Shown: positions 19,204 to 27,740 of the stretch, in pieces
How the letters are laid out: the number at the start of each line of letters is the position of its first letter
How positions within the stretch are numbered: the first letter of the stretch is position 1
Assembly (NCBI RefSeq): GCF_030271255.1
Contig: NZ_JASJOM010000005.1
Coordinates: forward strand, 248,001 to 312,000
Direction: 5' to 3'
Origin: Peribacillus folii
GTDB taxonomy: Bacteria > Bacillota > Bacilli > Bacillales > DSM-1321
Length of the DNA: 64,000 nt
Program-made: the position numbers and the translations under genes
The notes under the pieces: model-generated
The model's input: only the letters and a program-made list of their open reading frames with translations
Told to the model about the DNA's origin: nothing
Databases searched by the model: none

Positions 19204-19614
19204 TTATGGTTTTCCAGTAGCAGTTATACCTTTTGTCGTACTCTGAAGTCCAATCGAGAAACTACTAGAAGATATCCCCAGAACAAACTTTGCCTGAGAA
19301 TAAGCTTTAGCTTGTGTGGTATTAATTGTGGAAGTCCAATATGACTGAGTATTACTAAATGACCAGGCTACACCTGTACTGTGCTGTTGAGATACTTTAT
19401 TATGCTTAGTAACTTTTTTTCCATTAGAATCATACCACCCTAAGACTCCGGTTTTAAAAATCTTCACTCCAACCCAAGAATAATACTGTTGGTAATTACT
19501 TGTAGATTTCGTTGCTGCGGAGGCTTGATTAATGTTTCCTGAAATAAAATTACTAGACAAGAAAATAGCAACCGCAAGCATACTATATGCCGATATCCTT
19601 ACAATATATCTCAC
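19204..19614 (-). CDS. small secreted protein, candidate bacteriocin or toxin
   Basis: A 136-residue precursor with a strong signal peptide (RYIVRISAYSMLAVAIFLSSN) and a likely cleavage after NQASA at about residue 33. The mature part of about 100 residues is rich in Ser, Thr, Gln and aromatics, lacks cysteine and has a glycine/serine hydrophobic C-terminal half (FVLGISSSSFSIGLQS). The GTG at 19614 is preferred, eight bases after AGGGAG. It is the first gene of the ABC cassette with its own promoter. The setting resembles class II or lactococcin-972-like bacteriocin operons, but I recognise no family; another secreted effector or a sensor protein is possible. Confidence 0.7.
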   Translation of the reverse strand: MRYIVRISAYSMLAVAIFLSSNFISGNINQASAATKSTSNYQQYYSWVGVKIFKTGVLGWYDSNGKKVTKHNKVSQQHSTGVAWSFSNTQSYWTSTINTTQAKAYSQAKFVLGISSSSFSIGLQSTTKGITATGKP

Positions 19615-19642
19615 TTTTATCACTCCCTACCATTTTATGATA

Positions 19643-19651
19643 ATTATACCA
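19643..19651 (-). promoter_or_regulatory. extended -10 promoter of the secreted-protein cassette
   Basis: On the minus strand the sequence reads TGGTATAAT about 20 bases ahead of the ribosome site, a perfect -10 with the TG extension. No good -35 is seen, as is normal for extended -10 promoters. The 100 bases upstream are almost pure A/T. Confidence 0.65.
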
Positions 19652-19788
19652 TATTAACCTCAATATTAGGTATATTATATTAAATTTAAATAAATTTAAT
19701 TAAAAAACATATATTTTAAGTGATAATAGTACTAGTTAAGGGTGAGTTAAAAGACAGAAATTTTGTTTAACTAAAAAGTAATTACCAT

Positions 19789-19815
19789 AAAAAAACCCAC
19801 CGTTGATCCGGTAGG
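19789..19815 (-). terminator. terminator after small membrane protein gene
   Basis: On the minus strand CCTACCG (19815-19809) pairs with CGGTGGG (19802-19796) with one G-T pair, and a T7 run follows. Confidence 0.85.
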
Positions 19816-19881
19816 CCTGAACTTATTATTTTTAACCGATGTCACTTCCGGCATTAATTTCAACGTCATCCCCTGCTATCC

Positions 19882-20031
19882 TCAATTCAGAATAGCCAAG
19901 GTGATGAAGGCAATGCCAAATATGCAGTACAGACTGAGGGTAAGGGGCTGGGGGTAAATGATGTAAACCATCATGCTTGCGATCATCAGCAGGATGCTGT
20001 AGGCATTGATTTTATCTCTCCACATACTCAT
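19882..20031 (-). CDS. 49-residue membrane protein
   Basis: The frame encodes MSMWRDKINAYSILL and continues through two hydrophobic segments (about residues 10-27 and 31-48) with a short YPQP turn between, ending ITLAILN. AAGGAG lies ten bases upstream and a Rho-independent terminator follows, which together support a real gene. It resembles the many two-helix small proteins of Bacillus. No function can be assigned. Confidence 0.7.
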   Translation of the reverse strand: MSMWRDKINAYSILLMIASMMVYIIYPQPLTLSLYCIFGIAFITLAILN

Positions 20032-20319
20032 CTTTGGTCAACTCCTTTTTGTTTGCGTTTTGGACGCAGAACCATCCTCACGGCTGCCTGAATGAAACAA
20101 GTCGCTGTTTCACTTTTCATGGGGCAAATCGTTCTTTCCCGCTTCAACAGCGTTTATTTACTGGGGTGCCTTCGTGCCTAATTTTACTTTTCATCAATTT
20201 TTCGTTAGGATGTATGCGTCTGATAATTTATAATTATAGGATTGCCGCCATGAATTAGCCATGTAGCCAAAATGATAAGTTCATGAAAATAAAATGAATA
20301 TTCAGTTTTTTAAGGGGAA

Positions 20320-21021
20320 ATGAAGGAAATGTTCAATAAAACGTTCAAGGTTGTCCTGAGAGCCTTGCATAAAGGTCAAACCGAGGAATTCGCCTATGTA
20401 TATGAAGGGAAAAGCTTGTTGATTGGACGTGCAAGCCAGCACTCCAAAGCTGATTTCAGGCTTTATAATGACTTCGTTTCCAGGGAGCATTGCCGGATTT
20501 ATCTATTGGAGGGAAAGCTTTTCATCGAGGATTTGGCAAGCAAGCACGGAACCTCCGTGAACCAGGTGCGGCTAGTCCCTGGTCAGCCCTGCCCCATTGA
20601 ACCGGGCGATGTCATCACTTTGATTAACGGCTTAATTGAATTCATGATTTCGATCGACAACGATTTAACAAGGGATTTCACGCCATTGAATCCAGAAATG
20701 CAGCGAACGGTCATCATCAATGAACATCTTCAAACCGTGACCATCAATGAGGAAGCGCCCATTAAAATGCCGACGAAGGAGTTCAATTGCTTTAAGCTGC
20801 TTCATGAGAACTTGGACAACCTCATTTCAAAGGAAATGATCGTCCTGCATGTATGGCCCGAAAGAGACGGCGATCCCGAGCAAATGGTATCAGCTGAAGA
20901 AATCGCCTCACTCCTCTACAGGGTGCGGAAGCGGATCAACGGCCATTTTACGATCAAAGCCGTCATACAAAAAGGATATTATATGGAATCGATCCTATCC
21001 ATCAACCTCTCGGACCTTTAA
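20320..21021 (+). CDS. FHA-domain / OmpR-type winged-helix fusion regulator
   Basis: A 233-residue protein. Residues about 30-108 form a forkhead-associated domain: LIGRASQHSKADFRL, VSREHCRIY and LASKHGTSVN, the phosphothreonine-binding loops. Residues about 140-225 look like an OmpR/PhoB winged helix (MPTKEFNCFKLLHENLDNLISKE, then LYRVRKRING and VIQKGYYM). This suggests a transcription factor that reads Ser/Thr phosphorylation instead of aspartyl phosphate. AAGGGG precedes two possible ATG starts (20320, 20329). Stands alone before a terminator; no kinase gene is nearby. Confidence 0.85.
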   Translation: MKEMFNKTFKVVLRALHKGQTEEFAYVYEGKSLLIGRASQHSKADFRLYNDFVSREHCRIYLLEGKLFIEDLASKHGTSVNQVRLVPGQPCPIEPGDVITLINGLIEFMISIDNDLTRDFTPLNPEMQRTVIINEHLQTVTINEEAPIKMPTKEFNCFKLLHENLDNLISKEMIVLHVWPERDGDPEQMVSAEEIASLLYRVRKRINGHFTIKAVIQKGYYMESILSINLSDL

Positions 21022-21035
21022 GGGTTCAATCATGA

Positions 21036-21074
21036 AATGAAAAGCATCCATCCAGTGGATGCTTTTCATTTTGG
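21036..21074 (+). terminator. terminator of the FHA regulator gene
   Basis: AATGAAAAGCATCCA (21036-21050) pairs with TGGATGCTTTTCATT (21056-21070), then TTT. Confidence 0.92.
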
Positions 21075-21127
21075 AGGAAATTATCTCCTTTTGTTGAATA
21101 TATATTCTTAAAACAGGAGGTGAGTAC

Positions 21128-21442
21128 GTGGAGGTTAAAAATAGAACGTTATACGTTTTGGAAATCATGGAAAATGGGGAACATCATTCTTTTGATTATG
21201 AAACCGAAAATGAAGCCTATCATGCATTTGAGTTCCTTGTGAAAACATACAAGGATAACAGGATCCTTGATAAGGGACCTGTCATTACCGCGGATGATAT
21301 CACCCAATTGAGCATTTGCAAAACTCCATCAGATTCTGAACCAACATGCGCAATCGCAAACTACTCGCCTTTTGAATGGTTCAAGGATATACCTGAAGAA
21401 ATCATGCTCTCCGCTAAAATTTACCACGAAAATCTAAAATGA
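21128..21442 (+). CDS. conserved small cytosolic protein, function unknown
   Basis: A 104-residue soluble protein starting at a GTG after AGGAGGTGAGTAC. It has a beta-rich start (NRTLYVLEIMENGEHHSFDYE), an alpha segment, then a D-D-I-T-Q-L-S motif. Acidic, no membrane segment and no cofactor motif. No family recognised. Followed by a terminator. Confidence 0.75.
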   Translation: MEVKNRTLYVLEIMENGEHHSFDYETENEAYHAFEFLVKTYKDNRILDKGPVITADDITQLSICKTPSDSEPTCAIANYSPFEWFKDIPEEIMLSAKIYHENLK

Positions 21443-21454
21443 TCACGAAGTTAG

Positions 21455-21480
21455 GCATCCACTTGAGTGGGTGCTTTTTT
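21455..21480 (+). terminator. terminator
   Basis: GCATCCACT (21455-21463) pairs with AGTGGGTGC (21466-21474) with one G-T pair and a T6 run. Confidence 0.9.
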
Positions 21481-21590
21481 ATTGGAATGAGATGCATGCT
21501 TTTACTTGTTTTTCAGACCATAAAAAAAGGCCGCATCTGCAGCCCCTCCTCAATAGGGAGACAGAACAACCGTGAACTGTTCTGTATTTT

Positions 21591-21794
21591 TTATTTGTTT
21601 AATCCGCTCAGTCCCTTATATTGAAGAAGGCGATTGAGGGCACTTATGAAATAATGCAGAAAAAAGTAACCGAATAATATGATCGAAGGCAAGGGATTGG
21701 TGAAGATCGTGATAAAAACAAGACCAAAAACAAGAAAAAGGAAGGAAATCATAAAGTCAGATTTGTAACGTTTTTGACCTTTCAACATCATCAC
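21591..21794 (-). CDS. small membrane protein
   Basis: A protein of up to 67 residues with a basic N-terminus (LKGQKRYKSD) and two hydrophobic segments (MISFLFLVFGLVFITIF and LPSIILFGYFFLHYFIS). GAGAGGTG lies directly before the cluster of possible starts GTG-ATG-ATG-TTG, so the exact start is unsure by a few codons. Function unknown. Confidence 0.65.
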   Translation of the reverse strand: MMMLKGQKRYKSDFMISFLFLVFGLVFITIFTNPLPSIILFGYFFLHYFISALNRLLQYKGLSGLNK

Positions 21795-22049
21795 CTCTCA
21801 CTTATTTTACCATTAGTCATTATAACCGGAAATGCCTCAGTCTCAATAATTTACAAATAAATTCTTGACCAAACGAATGATCATTTTTGGAATGAAGGTC
21901 AAGATCGAAAAAACCCTTTTTTTCCTTTCTCTTCCCTCTTGCCACTTTACGATCCTCTTTATCTTTCATGATTTTGTTGAACGACGATTCCTCCATAAAC
22001 CTGCTTATATGCGATAAGAAAAAGAACAGCCAAATCATTGACGATTTTT

Positions 22050-23096
22050 TTACTTTTTCACATACATGTTGTTTATAAAGGGCTCAACAGAAGAAATGGT
22101 AACATCCTGGTAATAATGATGGACGATATCCTGATAATTCTTGCCCTCTTGTGCCAATCCGTTAGCACCATATTGACTCATACCTACCCCATGACCATTG
22201 CCCTTCGTATGGATAATAACCTGTTCCCCTTCCCTTTTAAAGGTAAAATCTGAAGAATTAAGGTTCAGCTTATCTCTGATCGTTTTTCCGCTATATTTCT
22301 TATCGTTGATTTCAATAAGCTTGATTCGATTTCCTTCAGATTTTGCAAGAACATTCCCGATATCAACATCATCATTCAATGTTGTGCCCAGCAACTCTTC
22401 AAATTTTGCTACCTGGATGATCGTCTGATGTTGAAATTTAGGAGATTGCAGATCCCAAGGACTATCAACGCTTTTCAAATAGGGCGTTTTGTTTCCCCAA
22501 TAATCCTCGGAATTCTCGGTAAATCCATTACTGGTTGAAAAGAAGGAAGCATCAATTGGTTTCTCATCATAGGTAATAATTTGCCCTTTTGTGGCTGCGA
22601 CGGCTTTCTGAACTTTAGATAGATTTGATTGATATTCCTTTCCCCATTCAGCAGCCAGCTCTTTCTTGTTTTTAAAGACTTGGTGGAATTGAAAATTATC
22701 GGTTATATCCGAACCTTTTGGTACATTAATGTTGGAATTAGAAAGCATTTGTTTTACCAGAAAAGTCCTTGCTACTAAAGATTGAGCCTTTAAAGCCTCC
22801 ATATCAAACGAAACGGGCATTTCGGATGCCACAACACCTGCAACGTATTCTTCCAAAGGAATATGCTCAATTTCTTTAGTCATTGTCCTATAAACGGCAA
22901 CGTCGATGGATGGTTCAGCCGATTTTTTATCAGGACGATCTTTCCTGTTCGTTGCTTGGGCATAATCCTGCTTGGTTGATGCATCAATATGCTTTTTGGG
23001 GCTGGTTGAAAATGAAAGCACTAAGATAGATGGCACTACTAACGTTATAATGATGGTTGTTAGCACGATCCACATCAATGGTCGGAATTTATTCAT
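22050..23096 (-). CDS. spoIID: stage II sporulation protein D (lytic transglycosylase)
   Basis: A 348-residue protein with an N-terminal membrane anchor (about 8-30) and the SpoIID/LytB domain: IPLEEYVAGVVASEMPVSFDMEALKAQ, where the glutamate of SEMP is catalytic in B. subtilis SpoIID, then KAQSLVARTF and the C-terminal GHGVGMSQYGANGLA. The family strips glycan strands of septal peptidoglycan during engulfment in the mother cell. AAGGAGG precedes the ATG. The usual neighbours murAA and spoIIQ are absent, so this may be a second copy or a rearranged locus. Confidence 0.93.
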   Translation of the reverse strand: MNKFRPLMWIVLTTIIITLVVPSILVLSFSTSPKKHIDASTKQDYAQATNRKDRPDKKSAEPSIDVAVYRTMTKEIEHIPLEEYVAGVVASEMPVSFDMEALKAQSLVARTFLVKQMLSNSNINVPKGSDITDNFQFHQVFKNKKELAAEWGKEYQSNLSKVQKAVAATKGQIITYDEKPIDASFFSTSNGFTENSEDYWGNKTPYLKSVDSPWDLQSPKFQHQTIIQVAKFEELLGTTLNDDVDIGNVLAKSEGNRIKLIEINDKKYSGKTIRDKLNLNSSDFTFKREGEQVIIHTKGNGHGVGMSQYGANGLAQEGKNYQDIVHHYYQDVTISSVEPFINNMYVKK

Positions 23097-23191
23097 CTTA
23101 CCTCCTTATGATTCAATCATTTTAGAAAGGGTATGAATAAAATTGACCTTATATGACCAATCGTCTCATCCTAGCTAAAGGCATTCTCCTT

Positions 23192-24283
23192 TTAAAAGCG
23201 TTTCTTTAATTTTTTTGCCTTTAAGATTACAAATAACAGCGGCAGGTATACAACAATGAAGCTGACGCTGTATGGATTGATTATTTTGTTTAGTACATAC
23301 AATAAATCGATATCGTAATAAAGGATATTGACGATGATGATGATGATGGACATGATCCACAAAGGATATTTTTGCTGGACATTGAAGACGCGCTTGAAGC
23401 CCCTGCTGGCAGCCCACAGCGGAATGACCATGTTGGGGATGAGAATGATGGCCCACCAAGAGATGGTTATGTACTCGAACCGCTGAATGAAGGGCAATTC
23501 AATGATGCTGGTCAGGGTTAAGGTTGGCCATAGGGTAAGCGTCAGCAGCTTGAGCGGATAAAAGGCGATCGAAACGAAATAGACCAATAAAGCCAGTATG
23601 GTAGTGGTCAATGCCCCTCCATGAGCAAACTTCTGCGAGGTTTCAGCTTTTTTTATGAACGGATAATACATCAATAGCATTTCAAAACCAAGCAGCGTCA
23701 AGGAGATGCTTCTGGTTCCTTTCAAGATGTCCAGGAAGGAATGATCGAATATAGGAAGCACTCCCGTGAAGTCCGAATATCTAATCCCATAGAAAGGAAA
23801 GAATAAAAGCCAATAGGAAACGATCACTGTAATAAAGGTGATGCCTGTAACCGTTCGGAATCCGCCGGAAATTACGTAATAAATGAGGATGAGGAACACC
23901 GAAGCCAATGCCCACGAAGGAACATCATCAAACATCCACACATGGATGACACGTATATATCCGACGATGATTGTCATTCCCAGAATAAAAAAGTACAGTA
24001 TGAACAACAAACTGAAGAAATTGCCGATCCACTTGCCAAACACATGATGGTTGGCGTATACAATATCACCCGGAACCATTTCGAAAATCTTATAAATGAG
24101 CCAAATCAATAGATGAATGAGCAGCCCTGCGAGAAGTATGGAGATCCAGCCATCGGTTCCTGTGAACTTCGCCAATTCCCTTTGAAAGCTCAACGCTCCT
24201 AATCCCGTTTGCATGCCATGCATAATGAAAAACACATAAAACGGCGATACCTTATACTTAACATTGATAGTAGCTTGGTTCAT
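23192..24283 (-). CDS. GerAB-type spore germination permease
   Basis: A 363-residue protein with about ten membrane segments that fits the endospore germination permease family (GerAB, GerKB), part of the APC superfamily. Features are the start SPFYVFFIMHGMQTGLGALSF, the central GFEMLLMYYPFIKK and the end FIVVYLPLLFVILKAKK. In germinant receptors the B subunit binds the germinant in the spore inner membrane. No A or C subunit gene is adjacent, so this is an orphan B subunit. It lies 95 bases upstream of spoIID on the same strand. Confidence 0.9.
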   Translation of the reverse strand: MNQATINVKYKVSPFYVFFIMHGMQTGLGALSFQRELAKFTGTDGWISILLAGLLIHLLIWLIYKIFEMVPGDIVYANHHVFGKWIGNFFSLLFILYFFILGMTIIVGYIRVIHVWMFDDVPSWALASVFLILIYYVISGGFRTVTGITFITVIVSYWLLFFPFYGIRYSDFTGVLPIFDHSFLDILKGTRSISLTLLGFEMLLMYYPFIKKAETSQKFAHGGALTTTILALLVYFVSIAFYPLKLLTLTLWPTLTLTSIIELPFIQRFEYITISWWAIILIPNMVIPLWAASRGFKRVFNVQQKYPLWIMSIIIIIVNILYYDIDLLYVLNKIINPYSVSFIVVYLPLLFVILKAKKLKKRF

Positions 24284-24393
24284 ATAAGACCCTCATTTGT
24301 ATCACTGTATTCTAATGTTCTTAATTTGGCTGTTAGTCTAGCTGCTTATTCAGGAAATTGATATATGACTTATGATCTGGCGGAAAGGAGGAT

Positions 24394-24415
24394 AAAAAAA
24401 CTGCCAAAATGGCAG
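24394..24415 (-). terminator. terminator of the MFS gene
   Basis: On the minus strand CTGCC pairs with GGCAG around ATTTT, followed by a T7 run. An almost identical hairpin stands at 26095. Confidence 0.85.
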
Positions 24416-24507
24416 CGTCAGTTGCTTGCTTTTATGATCTCCAGGGACGTTTGATTTCTTGAATGGTCGCTTTAGTACAGACAGGCAACTCCCTTTTGTG
24501 TGTATCC

Positions 24508-25743
24508 TTATAGATTTCGAGAATTCGGCATGTTTTCACCTATGTAAGCATGATCGATGATCTTAAAGTAAGGGTGGAGCAGTCCCAGCAAAGATACCGC
24601 ACTAATCATGAAGCCTATTACCATGTATAGAGGCCGTATCCCCCAAGTTTCACTCAAAAAACTGCCTGCAAGCACTCCCAATGGCATTACACCCCGGATA
24701 ATGAAAAGACGGACAGAGGAAACCTTGCCCATTAATTGATTTGGCACGGTTTGTTGAAAAATGGTCCTGTTATGGACACCAAAAAACGCCATTGCCACCC
24801 CGGCAATTGTTTCGGTGATTAACGCAAAAGCAATGCTTTGGTTAAACCCTAACGAAATGAATGTTAAGCCCCCTATGACCAAGGCTCCCAGCATTACACC
24901 CCTGCGACTTTTATGATTGATTTTCCCGACAACCATCGAACCGATTACATAGCCTAATGGGAAGCTTGCCATAAAATATCCATACTCTGCATAACTGCCC
25001 GATAATTCCTTTGTGATATAAGGAAGATTCACTACCATTGTCACCCCCACTCCCAATTGAACAAAGGCCAAAAAGATTCCTAACCAAACCATAACCGGTT
25101 GTTTAAAGAAATAAGATATTCCTTCACTAAATTGTTCCAGCCAGGACTTCCGTACATGCTGAAGCGTCCTTACCTCGTGGATAAAAAGCAACAGAATTCC
25201 GCTTACGATAAGCACCGTACAAACAAAAATCAGTGTTGGCATAACACCTGCTTGCTCTATGACGACCCCGCCTAAAATTGGCGCGGAGAATGTCATTAGC
25301 CTGACTGTGCCTTCGATATAAGCATTAGCAGCCCTTAATTGGTCTTTAGGGATGATCGTGGGTGTAATGGCTTGATTGGCAGGTGTATAGATAGGGGTGA
25401 TTAAGCCTGTTATGATTTGGACAGCGAAAATATGCCAAGGCTCGAGGCTTCCCATCGCTAAGGAAACAAGCGGAATCAGGAAAATCACCCCCCTAGTCCA
25501 TTGAGAAACGATCATTAACCACTTCCGGCTCCATTTATCAATAAATGGACCAATGAGCAATTGCAGGATAAGGGATGGCAAGAAATACAAAAGCCACATG
25601 CTCCCCAGTGCCATCGTCGAATTTGTAAGCTGATAGATCAGAATCGAGTTACAAAAAGTGCCGAAAGCACCTCCTAATTCAGAAATAACATTCCCCAGCC
25701 AAACAATAAGAAACTGCCGGTTCGTGAATAATTTGTCATTCAT
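24508..25743 (-). CDS. MFS transporter, drug/siderophore exporter class
   Basis: A 411-residue protein with twelve hydrophobic segments. NRQFLIVWLGNVISELGGAFG and the loop GPFIDKWSRKWLM (the MFS D-R/K loop 2-3 motif), plus NQAITPTIIPKDQLRAANAY, match the EntS/MFS_3 group of exporters. The start ATG at 25743 is placed seven bases after AAGGGG; the frame is open a further nine codons. It probably pumps a small hydrophobic compound out of the cell; substrate unknown. Confidence 0.88.
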   Translation of the reverse strand: MNDKLFTNRQFLIVWLGNVISELGGAFGTFCNSILIYQLTNSTMALGSMWLLYFLPSLILQLLIGPFIDKWSRKWLMIVSQWTRGVIFLIPLVSLAMGSLEPWHIFAVQIITGLITPIYTPANQAITPTIIPKDQLRAANAYIEGTVRLMTFSAPILGGVVIEQAGVMPTLIFVCTVLIVSGILLLFIHEVRTLQHVRKSWLEQFSEGISYFFKQPVMVWLGIFLAFVQLGVGVTMVVNLPYITKELSGSYAEYGYFMASFPLGYVIGSMVVGKINHKSRRGVMLGALVIGGLTFISLGFNQSIAFALITETIAGVAMAFFGVHNRTIFQQTVPNQLMGKVSSVRLFIIRGVMPLGVLAGSFLSETWGIRPLYMVIGFMISAVSLLGLLHPYFKIIDHAYIGENMPNSRNL

Positions 25744-25803
25744 CATCCCACCCCTTTGCCATACATCCACGTTCAGCTAAACTGTTTTGTTAATCATAAA
25801 GAA

Positions 25804-25823
25804 AGGAGCTGCCGATCAGCTCC
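25804..25823 (-). terminator. terminator after 51-codon gene
   Basis: GGAGCT (25804-25809) pairs with AGCTCC (25817-25822) around a 7-base loop; a short T-run follows on the minus strand. A near copy lies at 37650-37668. Confidence 0.75.
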
Positions 25824-25851
25824 CATTAAAGAAGGTAAGCGCCCGTTCATG

Positions 25852-26007
25852 TTAAGAACGGAAGCCATTTATGTTTTGGTTCGTGCAATTTGATGGCATG
25901 CCAAGATAATCAGCGTTGTGGAAAAGCAGTTCGCCTTCCCCTTCATAATGAAGAAAATCAGGATATTTAAGTGCTTTAATTTTTATACTATTATTCAATT
26001 TAAACAT
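25852..26007 (-). CDS. possible 51-residue peptide gene
   Basis: The frame reads MFKLNNSIKIKALKYPDFLH at its start and ends NCTNQNINGFRS. The N-terminal 20 residues are basic, the middle acidic, and one cysteine lies near the C-terminus; there is no signal peptide. Support for coding: a good terminator directly downstream and a codon pattern like the neighbours. Against: only a weak, too-close AAGG before the ATG. Could be a leader, a modified-peptide precursor or a small regulator. Confidence 0.45.
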   Translation of the reverse strand: MFKLNNSIKIKALKYPDFLHYEGEGELLFHNADYLGMPSNCTNQNINGFRS

Positions 26008-26088
26008 CCTTAAAGGTATTCTTATCCTAACTACTTCGCTCGATCATCTGCAATTTCCTTCTTTAGTCGGTCTTGATCGTTCTAATAG

Positions 26089-26109
26089 AAAAAACTGCCA
26101 AAATGGCAG
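26089..26109 (-). terminator. terminator
   Basis: CTGCCA (26095-26100) pairs with TGGCAG (26104-26109); the T-run on the minus strand is A6 at 26089-26094. Confidence 0.85.
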
Positions 26110-26117
26110 CCTTGAAA

Positions 26118-26825
26118 TCAATGCCTCGAATTTGTTTTAAACTCAATCTTCTTTGCTTGATACATTTTCTCTTTATATTCATAGGTAATTTCAATCGTAC
26201 CAATAAACATGGCAGGAGTAATTTGACCACCTACAGAAGCCACCAAATGACCATCAGCCACATCAAATTTAACAATGCTTCCAAAAGCAAGCGCATCAAA
26301 CAAATGGTCTTGGGGGATATGAAGGTTTTCAATATTCATTACCGTTTTCGTATCGCCAATCGACACTACAGCTTCATGTTGGGTTAGTTTTGTTTTAACA
26401 TTTTTAAAAATAATCGCCACGGGATTGTCTACTAGAACCTCTTCATAAATCTCACCTTTACTGGTTTGGGTTTTATTTAACACATGGACTTCATTATCCA
26501 GTACCTCTGTGCCATAACCCTTTGTTAATACAATAATTAAATCCTTCCTGTTATCTTGATTTAAGTCCTTGTATAAGATTCTTGGGGCATATGAAGGATT
26601 GGTTACATTCACCCAATAAGGAAAATATCTTGTTTCCCCATCAATCTTCATATCAAAACCTCTGTACATGCCATATTTTCTATCTATACTATTAGCATAT
26701 AAAAAAACGTTGGCTTCTTGGGATGTTGAAATAATCAATTTGGAATCAGCAAATACTGTTGTCTCACTTGACCCGTCATTAATAAAATGAACCATGACCA
26801 GCATTAATAGAATGATGTACCTCAT
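26118..26825 (-). CDS. exported protein with one calcium-loop-like repeat, function unknown
   Basis: A 235-residue protein with a signal peptide (MRYIILLMLVMVHFI) and a mature domain of mixed strands. The segment KDLNQDNRKDLIIVLTKGYG resembles a single FG-GAP/VCBS-type D-x-N-x-D calcium loop. GAGGTGG lies five bases ahead of the chosen ATG. No clear partner genes. Could be a spore- or wall-associated protein. Confidence 0.7.
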   Translation of the reverse strand: MRYIILLMLVMVHFINDGSSETTVFADSKLIISTSQEANVFLYANSIDRKYGMYRGFDMKIDGETRYFPYWVNVTNPSYAPRILYKDLNQDNRKDLIIVLTKGYGTEVLDNEVHVLNKTQTSKGEIYEEVLVDNPVAIIFKNVKTKLTQHEAVVSIGDTKTVMNIENLHIPQDHLFDALAFGSIVKFDVADGHLVASVGGQITPAMFIGTIEITYEYKEKMYQAKKIEFKTNSRH

Positions 26826-26943
26826 ACATTCCACCTCATGATTAATATGCAGCTTGTATACTTTTGATATACTGCCTCTTTAGGTTCCATAAGCATAAGC
26901 TTCATTCTTATGGAAAATTCATGCTGTAGCTATTCACACAAAA

Positions 26944-26992
26944 AACCCCAGAGACTGGGCACTATTTTCGGTGTGCCCGCCATCCGGGGGTT
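26944..26992 (-). terminator. terminator of the WrbA-like gene
   Basis: An outer AACCCC/GGGGTT stem and an inner GGGCAC (26957-26962)/GTGCCC (26973-26978) stem, with a T-run on the minus strand. Confidence 0.8.
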
Positions 26993-27009
26993 GGTTCATG
27001 ATATTTTGA

Positions 27010-27621
27010 TTATTGATTTCCTTTTTTGACCCATTCCGCAACGGTGACTGTACGTTTGGCTTGATGTTTTACAGCGTCTGTAACGTCTTCGATCATTTTG
27101 CCATCTTGTCCGACCGTTACGCTTGTTCCATATGGGTTTCCCCCTGCACCAAATAGGACGGGATCGGTGTAACCAGGAGGGACAATGATAGCACCCCAGT
27201 GCATCATGGAGGTGTATAGCGATAGCAAGGTAGCTTCTTGCCCACCATGCGGGTTTTGTGCTGAAGTCATGGCACTGACGACTTTATTCACTGTCTTGCC
27301 GCTTGCCCAAAGTCCGCCTTGGGTATCAAGGAACTGCTTCATTTGTGATGCCATATTCCCGAACCGCGTCGGGACACTGAAGATGATCGCATCTGCCCAT
27401 TCAATATCTGCCGAGGACGCTACCGGTATATCTTTTGTTGCTTCGACAGTAGCCTTCCAAGCTTCATTCCCTTCGATAGCCGATTGAGGGGCTAATTCCT
27501 GTACTTTGAATACCTTCACTTCAGCTCCGGCTTCTTTTGCTCCTTCTTCAGCCCACTTTGCTAATTGGAAATTGGTTCCGCCCATACTGTAAAAGATCAC
27601 TGCTACTTTAACGTTTGACAT
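27010..27621 (-). CDS. wrbA: NAD(P)H:quinone oxidoreductase, WrbA type
   Basis: A 203-residue flavodoxin-fold enzyme that binds FMN and reduces quinones by two electrons, lowering oxidative stress. Markers are FYSMGGTNFQLAKWAEEGA (phosphate loop), SVPTRFGNMASQMKQFLD, and HGGQEATLLSLYTSMMHWGAIIVPPGY. The frame runs 38 codons upstream, but AAAAGGAG precedes the ATG at 27621, and this gives the normal family length. The FUSC exporter gene lies 119 bases upstream on the same strand, so a shared detoxification role is possible. Confidence 0.93.
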   Translation of the reverse strand: MSNVKVAVIFYSMGGTNFQLAKWAEEGAKEAGAEVKVFKVQELAPQSAIEGNEAWKATVEATKDIPVASSADIEWADAIIFSVPTRFGNMASQMKQFLDTQGGLWASGKTVNKVVSAMTSAQNPHGGQEATLLSLYTSMMHWGAIIVPPGYTDPVLFGAGGNPYGTSVTVGQDGKMIEDVTDAVKHQAKRTVTVAEWVKKGNQ

Positions 27622-27740
27622 TGATTCCATCTCCTTTTCTATTAGCCTGCATCCAACTGTATTTCCCTTTTCCCTGCACTCATTAACTTGTACTATATAC
27701 CTATACCCACCCTTTCCCCCTTCTACTCTCATCACACATG

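Noticed and set aside
19882-20031. Considered the 49-residue membrane peptide as part of the AT-rich ABC cassette
   Set aside because: It has its own terminator between it and the cassette, and a more normal base composition.
21820-22038. 72-codon minus frame after spoIID
   Set aside because: No ribosome site, odd composition in the second half and no terminator; probably chance.
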